Source: Pseudomonas sp. AL03 (GTDB lineage: Bacteria; Pseudomonadota; Gammaproteobacteria; Pseudomonadales; Pseudomonadaceae). From it: a DNA stretch of 64,000 bases. The stretch spans positions 1 to 64,000 of the forward strand of contig NZ_JASBRE010000027.1 in NCBI RefSeq assembly GCF_029960815.1, in the 5' to 3' direction. Made by a program: the position numbers and the translations under genes. Below, in pieces: positions 34,796 to 42,485 of this stretch. Each line of letters starts with the position of its first letter. Position 1 is the first letter of the stretch. Below the pieces are notes generated by a model. The model searched no databases. It saw nothing but the letters and a program-made list of their open reading frames with translations, and was not told the origin of the DNA.

Positions 34796-37627
34796 ATGAC
34801 CGACTATAAAGCCACGCTAAACCTTCCGGACACCGCCTTCCCAATGAAGGCCGGCCTGCCTCAGCGCGAACCGCAGATTCTGCAGCGCTGGGACAGCATT
34901 GGCCTGTACGGTAAGTTGCGCGAGATTGGCAAGGATCGTCCGAAGTTCGTTCTGCACGACGGTCCTCCGTACGCCAACGGCACGATTCACATCGGTCATG
35001 CGCTGAACAAGATTCTCAAGGACATGATCATCCGCTCGAAAACCCTGTCGGGTTTCGACGCGCCTTATGTTCCGGGCTGGGACTGCCACGGTCTGCCGAT
35101 CGAGCACAAAGTCGAAGTGACCCACGGTAAGAATCTGGGCGCGGACAAGACCCGCGAACTGTGCCGTGCCTATGCCACCGAGCAGATCGAAGGTCAGAAA
35201 TCCGAATTCATCCGTCTGGGCGTGTTGGGCGACTTTGCCAATCCGTACAAGACCATGGACTTCAAAAACGAGGCCGGTGAAATTCGCGCCCTGGCTGAAA
35301 TCGTCAAGGGCGGTTTTGTGTTCAAGGGCCTCAAGCCTGTGAACTGGTGCTTCGACTGCGGTTCGGCCCTGGCTGAAGCGGAAGTCGAGTACGAGAACAA
35401 AAAGTCCTCGACCATCGACGTGGCCTTTCCGATTGCCGACGAAGCCAAGCTGGCGGCCGCTTTCGGTCTGCCGTCGCTGGGAAAACCTGCTTCGATCGTG
35501 ATCTGGACCACCACCCCGTGGACCATTCCGGCCAACCAGGCGCTGAACGTTCACCCGGAATTCAACTACGCCCTGGTCGACGTCGGCGACAAACTGTTGG
35601 TGCTGGCTGAAGAGCTGGTCGAGTCGTGCCTGGCGCGCTACAAGCTGGAAGGCTCGGTCATCGCGACCACCACCGGTTCGGAACTGGAACTGATCAACTT
35701 CCGTCACCCGTTCTACGACCGTCTGTCGCCGGTTTACCTGGCTGAGTACGTCGAACTGGGCGCCGGCACCGGCGTGGTTCATTCCGCACCGGCTTACGGC
35801 GTGGACGACTTCGTGACCTGCAAGAAGTACGGCATGGTCAACGACGACATCCTCAATCCGGTACAGAGCAACGGCGTCTACGCGACGTCGCTGGAGTTCT
35901 TCGGTGGCCAGTTCATCTGGAAGGCCAACCCGGCCATCGTCGACAAGCTGTCGGAAGTCGGCGCGCTGCTGCACACCGAAACCATCGAACACAGTTACAT
36001 GCACTGCTGGCGTCACAAGACTCCACTGATCTACCGCGCCACCGCGCAGTGGTTCATCGGTATGGACAAAGAACCAGCGACCGGCGACACCCTGCGCAAG
36101 CGCGCGATCAAAGCCATCGAAGAGACCAAGTTCGTTCCGGCCTGGGGCCAGGCGCGCCTGCACTCGATGATCGCCAACCGTCCGGACTGGTGCATCTCCC
36201 GTCAGCGTAACTGGGGCGTGCCGATCCCGTTCTTCCTGAACAAGGAAAGCGGCGAGCTGCACCCACGCACCGCCGAGCTGATGGAAGAAGTCGCCAAGCG
36301 CGTCGAAGTCGAAGGCATCGAAGCCTGGTTCAAGATGGACGCCGCTGAGCTGCTGGGCGATGAAGCGCCGCAGTACGACAAGATCAGCGACACCCTGGAC
36401 GTCTGGTTCGATTCGGGCACCACGCACTGGCATGTCCTGCGCGGTTCGCACCCGATGGGCCACGAGACGGGCCCACGTGCCGACTTGTACCTGGAAGGCT
36501 CTGACCAACACCGTGGCTGGTTTCACTCGTCGTTGCTGACCGGTTGCGCCATCGACAACCACGCGCCGTACCGCGAGCTGCTGACTCACGGCTTCACCGT
36601 CGACGAGTCCGGCCGCAAGATGTCCAAGTCCTTGGGCAACGTGATCGCGCCACAAAAGGTCAACGACACCCTGGGCGCCGACATCATGCGGCTGTGGGTC
36701 GCTTCCACCGATTACTCGGGTGAAATGGCCGTTTCCGAGCAGATCCTGCAACGCAGTGCGGACGCCTACCGGCGTATCCGTAACACCGCGCGCTTCCTGC
36801 TTTCGAACCTGACCGGCTTCAACCCGGCCACCGACATCCTGCCGGCCGAAGAAATGCTCGCCCTGGACCGTTGGGCTGTAGACCGCACCCTGCTGCTACA
36901 ACGCGAGTTGCAAGAGCACTACGGCGAATACCGTTTCTGGAACGTCTACTCCAAGATCCACAATTTCTGCGTGCAGGAGTTGGGCGGTTTCTACCTGGAC
37001 ATCATCAAGGACCGTCAGTACACCACTGGCGCCAACAGCAAGGCCCGCCGTTCGGCGCAAACCGCGCTGTACCACATCAGTGAAGCGCTGGTGCGCTGGA
37101 TCGCGCCGATCCTCGCCTTCACCGCCGACGAACTGTGGGAATACCTGCCGGGCGAGCGTAACGAATCGGTGATGCTCAACACCTGGTACGGAGGCCTGAC
37201 TGAACTGCCGGACAACGTCGAACTGGGTCGCGCCTACTGGGAGCGGATCATGGCGGTGAAGGTCGCGGTCAACAAGGAAATGGAAATCCAGCGCGCGGCC
37301 AAGGCTGTCGGCGGCAACCTGCAAGCCGAAGTGACGCTGTTCGCCGAAGAGGCGCTGAGCGCCGATCTGGCCAAGCTGAGCAACGAACTGCGTTTCGTTC
37401 TGATCACCTCGACCGCCAGCGTTGCGCCTTTTGTTCAGTCACCAGAGGACGCGGTAGTCACCGAAGTCAGCGGCCTGAAGTTGAAAATCGTCAAGTCGGC
37501 CTTCGCCAAGTGCGCCCGTTGCTGGCACTGCCGTGAAGATGTCGGCGTAAACCCGGAGCATCCGGAAATCTGTGGCCGTTGCGTCGACAATATCAGCGGC
37601 GCTGGCGAGGTTCGTCACTATGCCTAA
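34796..37627 (+). CDS. ileS: Isoleucyl-tRNA synthetase
   Basis: 943 residues, class Ia. The HIGH motif is in PYANGTIHIGHALN, the KMSKS motif in GRKMSKSLGN. The CP1 editing domain contains WTTTPWTIPAN and the GVVHSAPAYGVDDF region. A C-terminal zinc site has CARCWHC and CGRC. It charges tRNA-Ile and edits valine. The sequence resembles the bacterial, mupirocin-sensitive type. It starts directly at the ribF stop and overlaps lspA by 8 bases. Confidence 0.98.
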   Translation: MTDYKATLNLPDTAFPMKAGLPQREPQILQRWDSIGLYGKLREIGKDRPKFVLHDGPPYANGTIHIGHALNKILKDMIIRSKTLSGFDAPYVPGWDCHGLPIEHKVEVTHGKNLGADKTRELCRAYATEQIEGQKSEFIRLGVLGDFANPYKTMDFKNEAGEIRALAEIVKGGFVFKGLKPVNWCFDCGSALAEAEVEYENKKSSTIDVAFPIADEAKLAAAFGLPSLGKPASIVIWTTTPWTIPANQALNVHPEFNYALVDVGDKLLVLAEELVESCLARYKLEGSVIATTTGSELELINFRHPFYDRLSPVYLAEYVELGAGTGVVHSAPAYGVDDFVTCKKYGMVNDDILNPVQSNGVYATSLEFFGGQFIWKANPAIVDKLSEVGALLHTETIEHSYMHCWRHKTPLIYRATAQWFIGMDKEPATGDTLRKRAIKAIEETKFVPAWGQARLHSMIANRPDWCISRQRNWGVPIPFFLNKESGELHPRTAELMEEVAKRVEVEGIEAWFKMDAAELLGDEAPQYDKISDTLDVWFDSGTTHWHVLRGSHPMGHETGPRADLYLEGSDQHRGWFHSSLLTGCAIDNHAPYRELLTHGFTVDESGRKMSKSLGNVIAPQKVNDTLGADIMRLWVASTDYSGEMAVSEQILQRSADAYRRIRNTARFLLSNLTGFNPATDILPAEEMLALDRWAVDRTLLLQRELQEHYGEYRFWNVYSKIHNFCVQELGGFYLDIIKDRQYTTGANSKARRSAQTALYHISEALVRWIAPILAFTADELWEYLPGERNESVMLNTWYGGLTELPDNVELGRAYWERIMAVKVAVNKEMEIQRAAKAVGGNLQAEVTLFAEEALSADLAKLSNELRFVLITSTASVAPFVQSPEDAVVTEVSGLKLKIVKSAFAKCARCWHCREDVGVNPEHPEICGRCVDNISGAGEVRHYA

Positions 37628-38132
37628 TGCTGCTGGTCGTTTCGGACGGCTGAGCTGGCTCTGGTTGAGTTTGCTGGTCCTGGTCATCGACCAGGCCAGC
37701 AAGTTCTACTTCGAAGGCAAGCTCGAGATGTACCAGCAAATCGTGGTGATCCCCGATCTGTTCAGCTGGACACTGGCTTACAACACAGGCGCGGCGTTCA
37801 GTTTCCTGGCCGACAGCTCTGGCTGGCAGCGCTGGTTGTTTGCCCTGATCGCTGTGGTGGTCAGTGCAGTGCTGGTGGTCTGGCTCAAGCGTCTGGGGCG
37901 CAACGAAACCTGGCTGGCCGTCGCTCTGGCGCTGGTTCTGGGTGGCGCGCTGGGCAATCTGTATGACCGCATTGCCTATGGCCATGTGATCGATTTCATC
38001 CTGGTGCATTGGCAGAACCGCTGGTATTTCCCGGCGTTCAACTTTGCCGACAGTGCAATTACTGTCGGTGCCGTGATGCTTGCGCTGGATATGTTCAAAA
38101 GTAAAAAGACTGGAGAAGCCGTTCATGACTGA
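37620..38132 (+). CDS. lspA: Lipoprotein signal peptidase (signal peptidase II)
   Basis: 170 residues with four membrane helices. Catalytic aspartates are Asp125 (GHVIDFI) and Asp144 (FNFADSAITVG); the conserved DQASK motif lies near residue 24. It cleaves prolipoproteins after lipid attachment in the inner membrane. The ATG overlaps the ileS stop by 8 bases, and its own end overlaps fkpB by 8 bases, so the operon is tightly coupled. Confidence 0.97.
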   Translation: MPNAAGRFGRLSWLWLSLLVLVIDQASKFYFEGKLEMYQQIVVIPDLFSWTLAYNTGAAFSFLADSSGWQRWLFALIAVVVSAVLVVWLKRLGRNETWLAVALALVLGGALGNLYDRIAYGHVIDFILVHWQNRWYFPAFNFADSAITVGAVMLALDMFKSKKTGEAVHD

Positions 38133-38577
38133 ACAGGTATTGGCTGAGCAACGCATCCGCCAGAACACGGAAGTCACCTTGCACTTTGCACTGCGCCTGG
38201 AGAACGGCGACACCGTCGACAGCACCTTCGACAAAGCCCCGGCGACCTTCAAGGTCGGTGACGGTAACCTGTTGCCAGGTTTCGAAGCAGCGCTGTTCGG
38301 CTTCAAGGCTGGCGACAAGCGTACGCTGACAATTGCGCCGGAAAACGCTTTTGGCCAACCCAACCCGCAGAACGTACAGATCATCCCGCGCTCGCAGTTC
38401 AAGGACATGGAACTGTCGCCTGGCTTGCTGGTGATCTTTAACGATGCGGCGAATACTGAGTTGCCCGGTGTAGTGAAGGAATTCGATGACGAGCAAGTGA
38501 CCATCGACTTCAACCACCCGCTGGCCGGCAAGACATTGACCTTTGACGTCGAGATCATCAACGTCAAATCGCTGTAA
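38125..38577 (+). CDS. fkpB: FKBP-type peptidyl-prolyl isomerase FkpB/SlpA
   Basis: 150 residues: an FKBP domain interrupted by an IF chaperone domain (about 70-130), as in SlyD-like proteins. It lacks the His-rich metal-binding tail of SlyD, which points to FkpB/SlpA. Motifs include TVDSTFDKAPATFKVGDGNL and NAFGQPNPQNVQIIPRSQF. It should assist folding in the cytoplasm. The start overlaps lspA by 8 bases; GGAGAAG precedes it. A long REP doublet separates it from ispH. Confidence 0.94.
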   Translation: MTEQVLAEQRIRQNTEVTLHFALRLENGDTVDSTFDKAPATFKVGDGNLLPGFEAALFGFKAGDKRTLTIAPENAFGQPNPQNVQIIPRSQFKDMELSPGLLVIFNDAANTELPGVVKEFDDEQVTIDFNHPLAGKTLTFDVEIINVKSL

Positions 38578-38596
38578 CTGACCAAAAAAGGTCAAA

Positions 38597-38716
38597 TGTA
38601 GGAGCAGAGCTTGCTCCGGGCGGCGTTCCGACGAAGGTGTTGTCACCTTCAACATCAATGTCGACTGGCACACCGCTTTCGTCGGAACGCCGCCCGGAGC
38701 AAGCTCTGCTCCTACA
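38597..38716. repeat. 120-base REP doublet with 39-base perfect arms
   Basis: The arms 38597-38635 and 38678-38716 are perfect inverted copies, starting TGTAGGAGCAGAGCTTGCTC. The inner arm part (CGGGCGGCGTTCCGACGAA) differs from the other REPs here, so this is a separate subfamily. The 42-base centre holds a second small hairpin (AAGGTG...CACCTT). It splits the operon between fkpB and ispH. Confidence 0.95.
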
Positions 38717-38762
38717 GAGTTGTAATGATCTAACTTCTTGCGCGCAAGACACGAGGCACAGC

Positions 38763-39710
38763 ATGCAAATCAAACTCGCCAACCCCCGTGGCTTCTGCGC
38801 CGGTGTGGACCGGGCGATCGAAATCGTCAACCGTGCACTGGAAGTCTTCGGGCCGCCGATCTACGTGCGCCACGAAGTGGTCCACAACAAATTCGTCGTC
38901 GAAGACCTGCGTGCTCGTGGAGCGATCTTTGTCGAAGAACTGGATCAGGTGCCAGATGATGTCATCGTGATCTTCAGTGCCCACGGCGTTTCCCAGGCCG
39001 TGCGTAGCGAAGCCGCCGGTCGTGGTCTGAAAGTGTTCGACGCTACCTGTCCGCTGGTGACCAAGGTGCACATCGAAGTGGCGCGCTACAGCCGCGACGG
39101 CCGTGAATGCATCCTGATCGGCCACGCCGGTCACCCGGAAGTCGAAGGCACCATGGGCCAGTACGATGGCAGCAATGGTGGCGCGATCTATCTGATCGAA
39201 GACGAGAAAGACGTCGCCGCCTTGCAGGTGAGCAACCCTGAAAAACTGGCGTTCGTGACCCAGACCACCCTGTCCATGGACGATACCAGCCGCGTCATCG
39301 ACGCACTGCGTACGCGCTTCCCGGCGATCGGCGGTCCGCGCAAGGACGACATCTGCTACGCCACGCAAAACCGTCAGGACGCGGTCAAGCAACTGGCCGA
39401 TGAATGCGACGTAGTACTGGTGGTCGGCAGCCCGAACAGCTCCAACTCCAATCGCTTGCGTGAACTGGCCGAGCGCATGGCCACCCCAGCCTACCTGATC
39501 GACGGTGCCGAAGACCTGCAAGAGAGCTGGTTCGAGGGTGTCGAGCGAATCGGCATCACCGCCGGCGCCTCCGCGCCAGAAGTTCTGGTGCGTGGCGTGA
39601 TCCAGCAGTTGCAGGCGTGGGGCGCTACCGGCGCGGATGAACTGGCCGGTCGCGAGGAGAACATCACCTTCTCCATGCCTAAAGAGTTGCGCGTGCGCTC
39701 CCTGCTTTAA
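38763..39710 (+). CDS. ispH: 4-hydroxy-3-methylbut-2-enyl diphosphate reductase
   Basis: 315 residues. The [4Fe-4S] cysteines are Cys12 (PRGFCAG), Cys in DATCPLV and Cys in DDICYAT. Other active-site motifs are HEVVHN, SAHGVS and GHAGHPEVEG. It performs the last step of the MEP isoprenoid pathway, giving IPP and DMAPP. It follows the ileS operon across a REP doublet. Its last 32 bases overlap the convergent fimT-like gene. Confidence 0.97.
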   Translation: MQIKLANPRGFCAGVDRAIEIVNRALEVFGPPIYVRHEVVHNKFVVEDLRARGAIFVEELDQVPDDVIVIFSAHGVSQAVRSEAAGRGLKVFDATCPLVTKVHIEVARYSRDGRECILIGHAGHPEVEGTMGQYDGSNGGAIYLIEDEKDVAALQVSNPEKLAFVTQTTLSMDDTSRVIDALRTRFPAIGGPRKDDICYATQNRQDAVKQLADECDVVLVVGSPNSSNSNRLRELAERMATPAYLIDGAEDLQESWFEGVERIGITAGASAPEVLVRGVIQQLQAWGATGADELAGREENITFSMPKELRVRSLL

Positions 39711-40236
39711 CGCCTTTGCCCCCAGGGCATAGCGCCTGCTCAGCCTTATGGCTGCGCAGGCTTACGCGGCCGGTAGCGGCCAGCACCACCTGGAGGTGAG
39801 TGACCGGTTCGCGGGCTGCGCAAATGTGCAATGTTCCTGCTTGAAAGGCCCGTCCGGGCATCTGTGGCTCGCCAATACTGTTGAAACGTATGTATCGCCT
39901 GACCGGCCAGTTGCCGATAATCGGTACCCGAGCGCCAATCGCGCGCTCAAAGAGCAGCGGATTGCTGTTGTCCTCTGCCCCTTTACCACTGATATCCAGA
40001 ATGATCCGCCAGCCCTGACTCCAGTCGCCGTTGATGCCGTGAATCACGACGCTCTGGTTATGTGTGATGGCAACGGTTCTGGCGTTGCGTATACCGCCGA
40101 TAAGCAACTGCGCCGCCTGCTCGCGATGGTTCGATTCAGTCAGTGCTGCGAACGCCGGACTGACCAGTTGCAGAACAATTCCGACAATTGTCAGTCCCAT
40201 GAGCAGTTCGATCAGGCTGAAACCTCGCTGATGCAT
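39679..40236 (-). CDS. fimT: GspH/FimT family type IV pseudopilin
   Basis: 185 residues. The class III leader site is RGFSLIELL near the N-terminus (cleavage after Gly5, Phe methylated, Glu5 of the mature chain present), followed by the hydrophobic N-terminal helix. The globular GspH domain contains VVIHGINGDWSQGWRI and two cysteines (LHICAAR, ALCPGG). FimT proteins are minor pilins, and in Legionella FimT binds DNA in transformation through a C-terminal GRxR. Here the corresponding spot reads TGRVSLRS. Start at ATG 40236; the long upstream frame is not plausible. It is divergent from fimU and its 3' end overlaps ispH. Confidence 0.85.
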   Translation of the reverse strand: MHQRGFSLIELLMGLTIVGIVLQLVSPAFAALTESNHREQAAQLLIGGIRNARTVAITHNQSVVIHGINGDWSQGWRIILDISGKGAEDNSNPLLFERAIGARVPIIGNWPVRRYIRFNSIGEPQMPGRAFQAGTLHICAAREPVTHLQVVLAATGRVSLRSHKAEQALCPGGKGVKAGSARATL

Positions 40237-40367
40237 GTCATCTCCCTCCCTGGAGTACTGCGGCCCGCGCGATCCCTGCGCGAGTATTGGCAAAACAACC
40301 GAACATCTGCCGGTCGAATGTTCTAGCGTGTAGAAGCAGGTATAGCCGACGGCAACGGAGGGCACCG

Positions 40368-40841
40368 ATGGATCATCGTACAAAAGGTTTCACGCTGATC
40401 GAGTTGCTGGTCGCGCTCGCAGTATTTCTGGTCCTGATCACTCTGGCCGTACCGGCATTTACCCGTTCGGTGCAAATCACCAAGGCCGACACCGAAATCG
40501 GTGATCTGCAACGGGGTCTGAATTTCGCCCGGCTCGAGGCGATCGATCGGGGTGTCACTACCCGGGTTCGCCCAACGGTAGAAGACGGTGCCTGGACCGG
40601 GGATCTGTCGGTCTATGACGGTACTGGCAAATTGGCCAAAGTATTGCGGGTTGTTCCAGCGATGAGCAGCGGGGCGACTCTGACGCTAACCTCAGGAGTG
40701 ACCGCCATCGATTTCAACAATCTGGGTGGTTTGTCGGCACCGTCCACGGCGGTAGTGATCAGCTATGTACTGGGGGCGCAAAGCAGGACGCTGAATGTGT
40801 GTTTGAACGGACGAATTCTATTGGGTGGAAGTTGCGGATGA
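40368..40841 (+). CDS. fimU: Minor type IV pilin FimU (GspH family)
   Basis: 157 residues beginning MDHRTKGFTLIELLVALAVF; cleavage by PilD after Gly7 leaves Phe1 and Glu5. The GspH-like head ends in TLNVCLNGRILLGGSCG with a likely C-terminal disulfide. FimU joins the minor pilin complex that primes pilus assembly. GGAGGG precedes the ATG. First gene of the fimU-pilV-pilW-pilX-pilY1-pilE operon; its TGA overlaps the pilV ATG. Confidence 0.9.
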   Translation: MDHRTKGFTLIELLVALAVFLVLITLAVPAFTRSVQITKADTEIGDLQRGLNFARLEAIDRGVTTRVRPTVEDGAWTGDLSVYDGTGKLAKVLRVVPAMSSGATLTLTSGVTAIDFNNLGGLSAPSTAVVISYVLGAQSRTLNVCLNGRILLGGSCG

Positions 40842-41287
40842 GGGGATGGAGCAAGCGTGCACAGGAGGGCATGACGCTGATCGAAGTTTTGGTTGCGTTG
40901 TTGATTCTGGGTGTTGGGCTGTTGGGGGCGGCGGCGATTCAGCTCAATGCGCTGAAGTATACTGACAGCTCGCGGATGACCAGCCAGGCCAGTTTTATCG
41001 CCTACGACATGATGGACCGCATTCGCGCCAACTCCGGTGCCGACTACACCGTCACGCCACCGACCTCGGGCAACTTGAGCATCGCCCGGGATCAGGACCT
41101 CTACGACTTCACGACCAACATCGTCAATTTCGGCGGCGCCACGGCTACTGGCAGCGTTACGCTCAATCAGCGGGTGTACACCATCACCATCACCTGGGAT
41201 GACTCGCGGGCCGCCAACACCGCCAATTCCCGTCGCAGCTTTGTGCTGAGCAGTCGCGCCGCCGTCGATCCGGTGACGACGCCATGA
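40838..41287 (+). CDS. pilV: Minor type IV pilin PilV
   Basis: 149 residues with leader site EGMTLIEVLVALLILGVGLL, a typical PilV N-terminus (Met at +1). The rest is a short pilin head (YTITITWDDSRAANTANSRR). PilV belongs to the priming complex. ATG 40838 overlaps the fimU stop (ATGA). The end overlaps pilW by the same ATGA. Confidence 0.92.
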   Translation: MRGWSKRAQEGMTLIEVLVALLILGVGLLGAAAIQLNALKYTDSSRMTSQASFIAYDMMDRIRANSGADYTVTPPTSGNLSIARDQDLYDFTTNIVNFGGATATGSVTLNQRVYTITITWDDSRAANTANSRRSFVLSSRAAVDPVTTP

Positions 41288-41994
41288 GCCGGCTCAATCG
41301 AGGTTTCGGCCTGATCGAAATGCTGATCGCCCTGGCGTTGAGCCTGGTCGTGGTGCTCGGTGTGGCGCAGATTTTCATTGCAGCCAAGAACACCTACGTC
41401 AGCCAAAACGCGTCGGCCAACCTGCAGGAAGATGCTCGATTTGTGCTGAGCAAAATGATTCAGGAAATTCGCATGGTGGGGATGTTTGGTTGTCTGGGAA
41501 CGATCACTGACGCAAGCGCCGGGGGGAGTTTCAATGCCAGCCAGGTAACGCCGATCAGTTGGGACAATGCCAATCTCAAGCTGACCTTGGTGACCGCCGA
41601 TGTGGGAGCAGGTGGCGGTACGTCGACCTGGACGGTGGTTTCCGATTGTCGAAACACGGCGACGGCTTATTCAAATTTGCAGGCTCCCGCATCGGGACAA
41701 TTGGCGTTTCCGATTCGGCGACTGGTTTACAGCCTTAAGAACAATCAGCTGACGATGGGAAGCGGCACCACGCCTACCCAAGCGGTGCTGGTCGACAACG
41801 TCAGTGCCTTCAACGTGAGCTTCGGTCTTGCTAGTTCGGCTACCGATTCGTCCGCTTCCAGCTACAGCAGCAATCCGTCGGACCCTGCTCGAATCCGCAG
41901 CGTACGCCTGACGTTGACTCTCACGGACCCGAGCAACCGGGTACGCAATCAAACCTTTAACGTGGTTGCCGCTCTGCGCAACCGCTTGCCATGA
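41284..41994 (+). CDS. pilW: Minor type IV pilin PilW
   Basis: 236 residues. Leader MSRLNRGFGLIEMLIALALS is cleaved after Gly7; Glu5 of the mature protein is present. The large head has one Cys pair (MFGCLG and SDCRNT). PilW couples the PilX-PilY1 tip to the other minor pilins. Overlaps pilV by four bases. Confidence 0.92.
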   Translation: MSRLNRGFGLIEMLIALALSLVVVLGVAQIFIAAKNTYVSQNASANLQEDARFVLSKMIQEIRMVGMFGCLGTITDASAGGSFNASQVTPISWDNANLKLTLVTADVGAGGGTSTWTVVSDCRNTATAYSNLQAPASGQLAFPIRRLVYSLKNNQLTMGSGTTPTQAVLVDNVSAFNVSFGLASSATDSSASSYSSNPSDPARIRSVRLTLTLTDPSNRVRNQTFNVVAALRNRLP

Positions 41995-42005
41995 GGGGAG
42001 GGCCG

Positions 42006-42485
42006 ATGAGTATTTCTTCCAAGACCCCTCACTCCCAGCGCGGCATGGCGCTGCTGGTCAGCCTGGTGTTTCTTCTGTTGCTGACACTGATCGGCCTTTC
42101 ATCGATGCAAAACGCCACCCTGCAGGAAAAAATGGCCGCCAGTGTGACCCTGCGCAATCAGTCGTTCCAGGGCGCCGAAGCCGCGCTGCGCATCGGCGAA
42201 AGCGCGGTCCAACTGGATACCTACGCACTGCCGGTTTGCAGCGGCACCAGCCAATGCGCGCCGCCGGCCGAGGCGTCGGCCCTCACCGCCGCCGGGTTCA
42301 ATTCCACCTCGGGGGTGACCTGGATCGCCTCCGGCAACGGCTTTTATGGGGTGCAGAACATTGGCACCACGCTGAACGCCGTGAACGTGCCGAGCAACAC
42401 GTCGGCAACGCTGTACCGGGTGACCGCTGTGGGCATCGTAGGCAACTCGCGCAGTGTGGTGGAGAGTATCTATGCGAAGTACTGA
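42006..42485 (+). CDS. pilX: Minor type IV pilin PilX
   Basis: 159 residues from ATG 42006, which has GGGGAGG five bases upstream; ATG 41991 overlaps the pilW stop and would add five residues. The N-terminus QRGMALLVSLVFLLLLTLIG has the cleavable Gly but no Glu at +5, as seen in GspK-type tip pseudopilins. PilX works with PilY1 at the pilus tip. The end overlaps pilY1 by 14 bases. Confidence 0.9.
   Translation: MSISSKTPHSQRGMALLVSLVFLLLLTLIGLSSMQNATLQEKMAASVTLRNQSFQGAEAALRIGESAVQLDTYALPVCSGTSQCAPPAEASALTAAGFNSTSGVTWIASGNGFYGVQNIGTTLNAVNVPSNTSATLYRVTAVGIVGNSRSVVESIYAKY

Noticed and set aside
34817..36751. 644-codon minus-strand frame opposite ileS.
   Set aside because: Shadow of a highly conserved gene; protein sequence has no recognisable fold.
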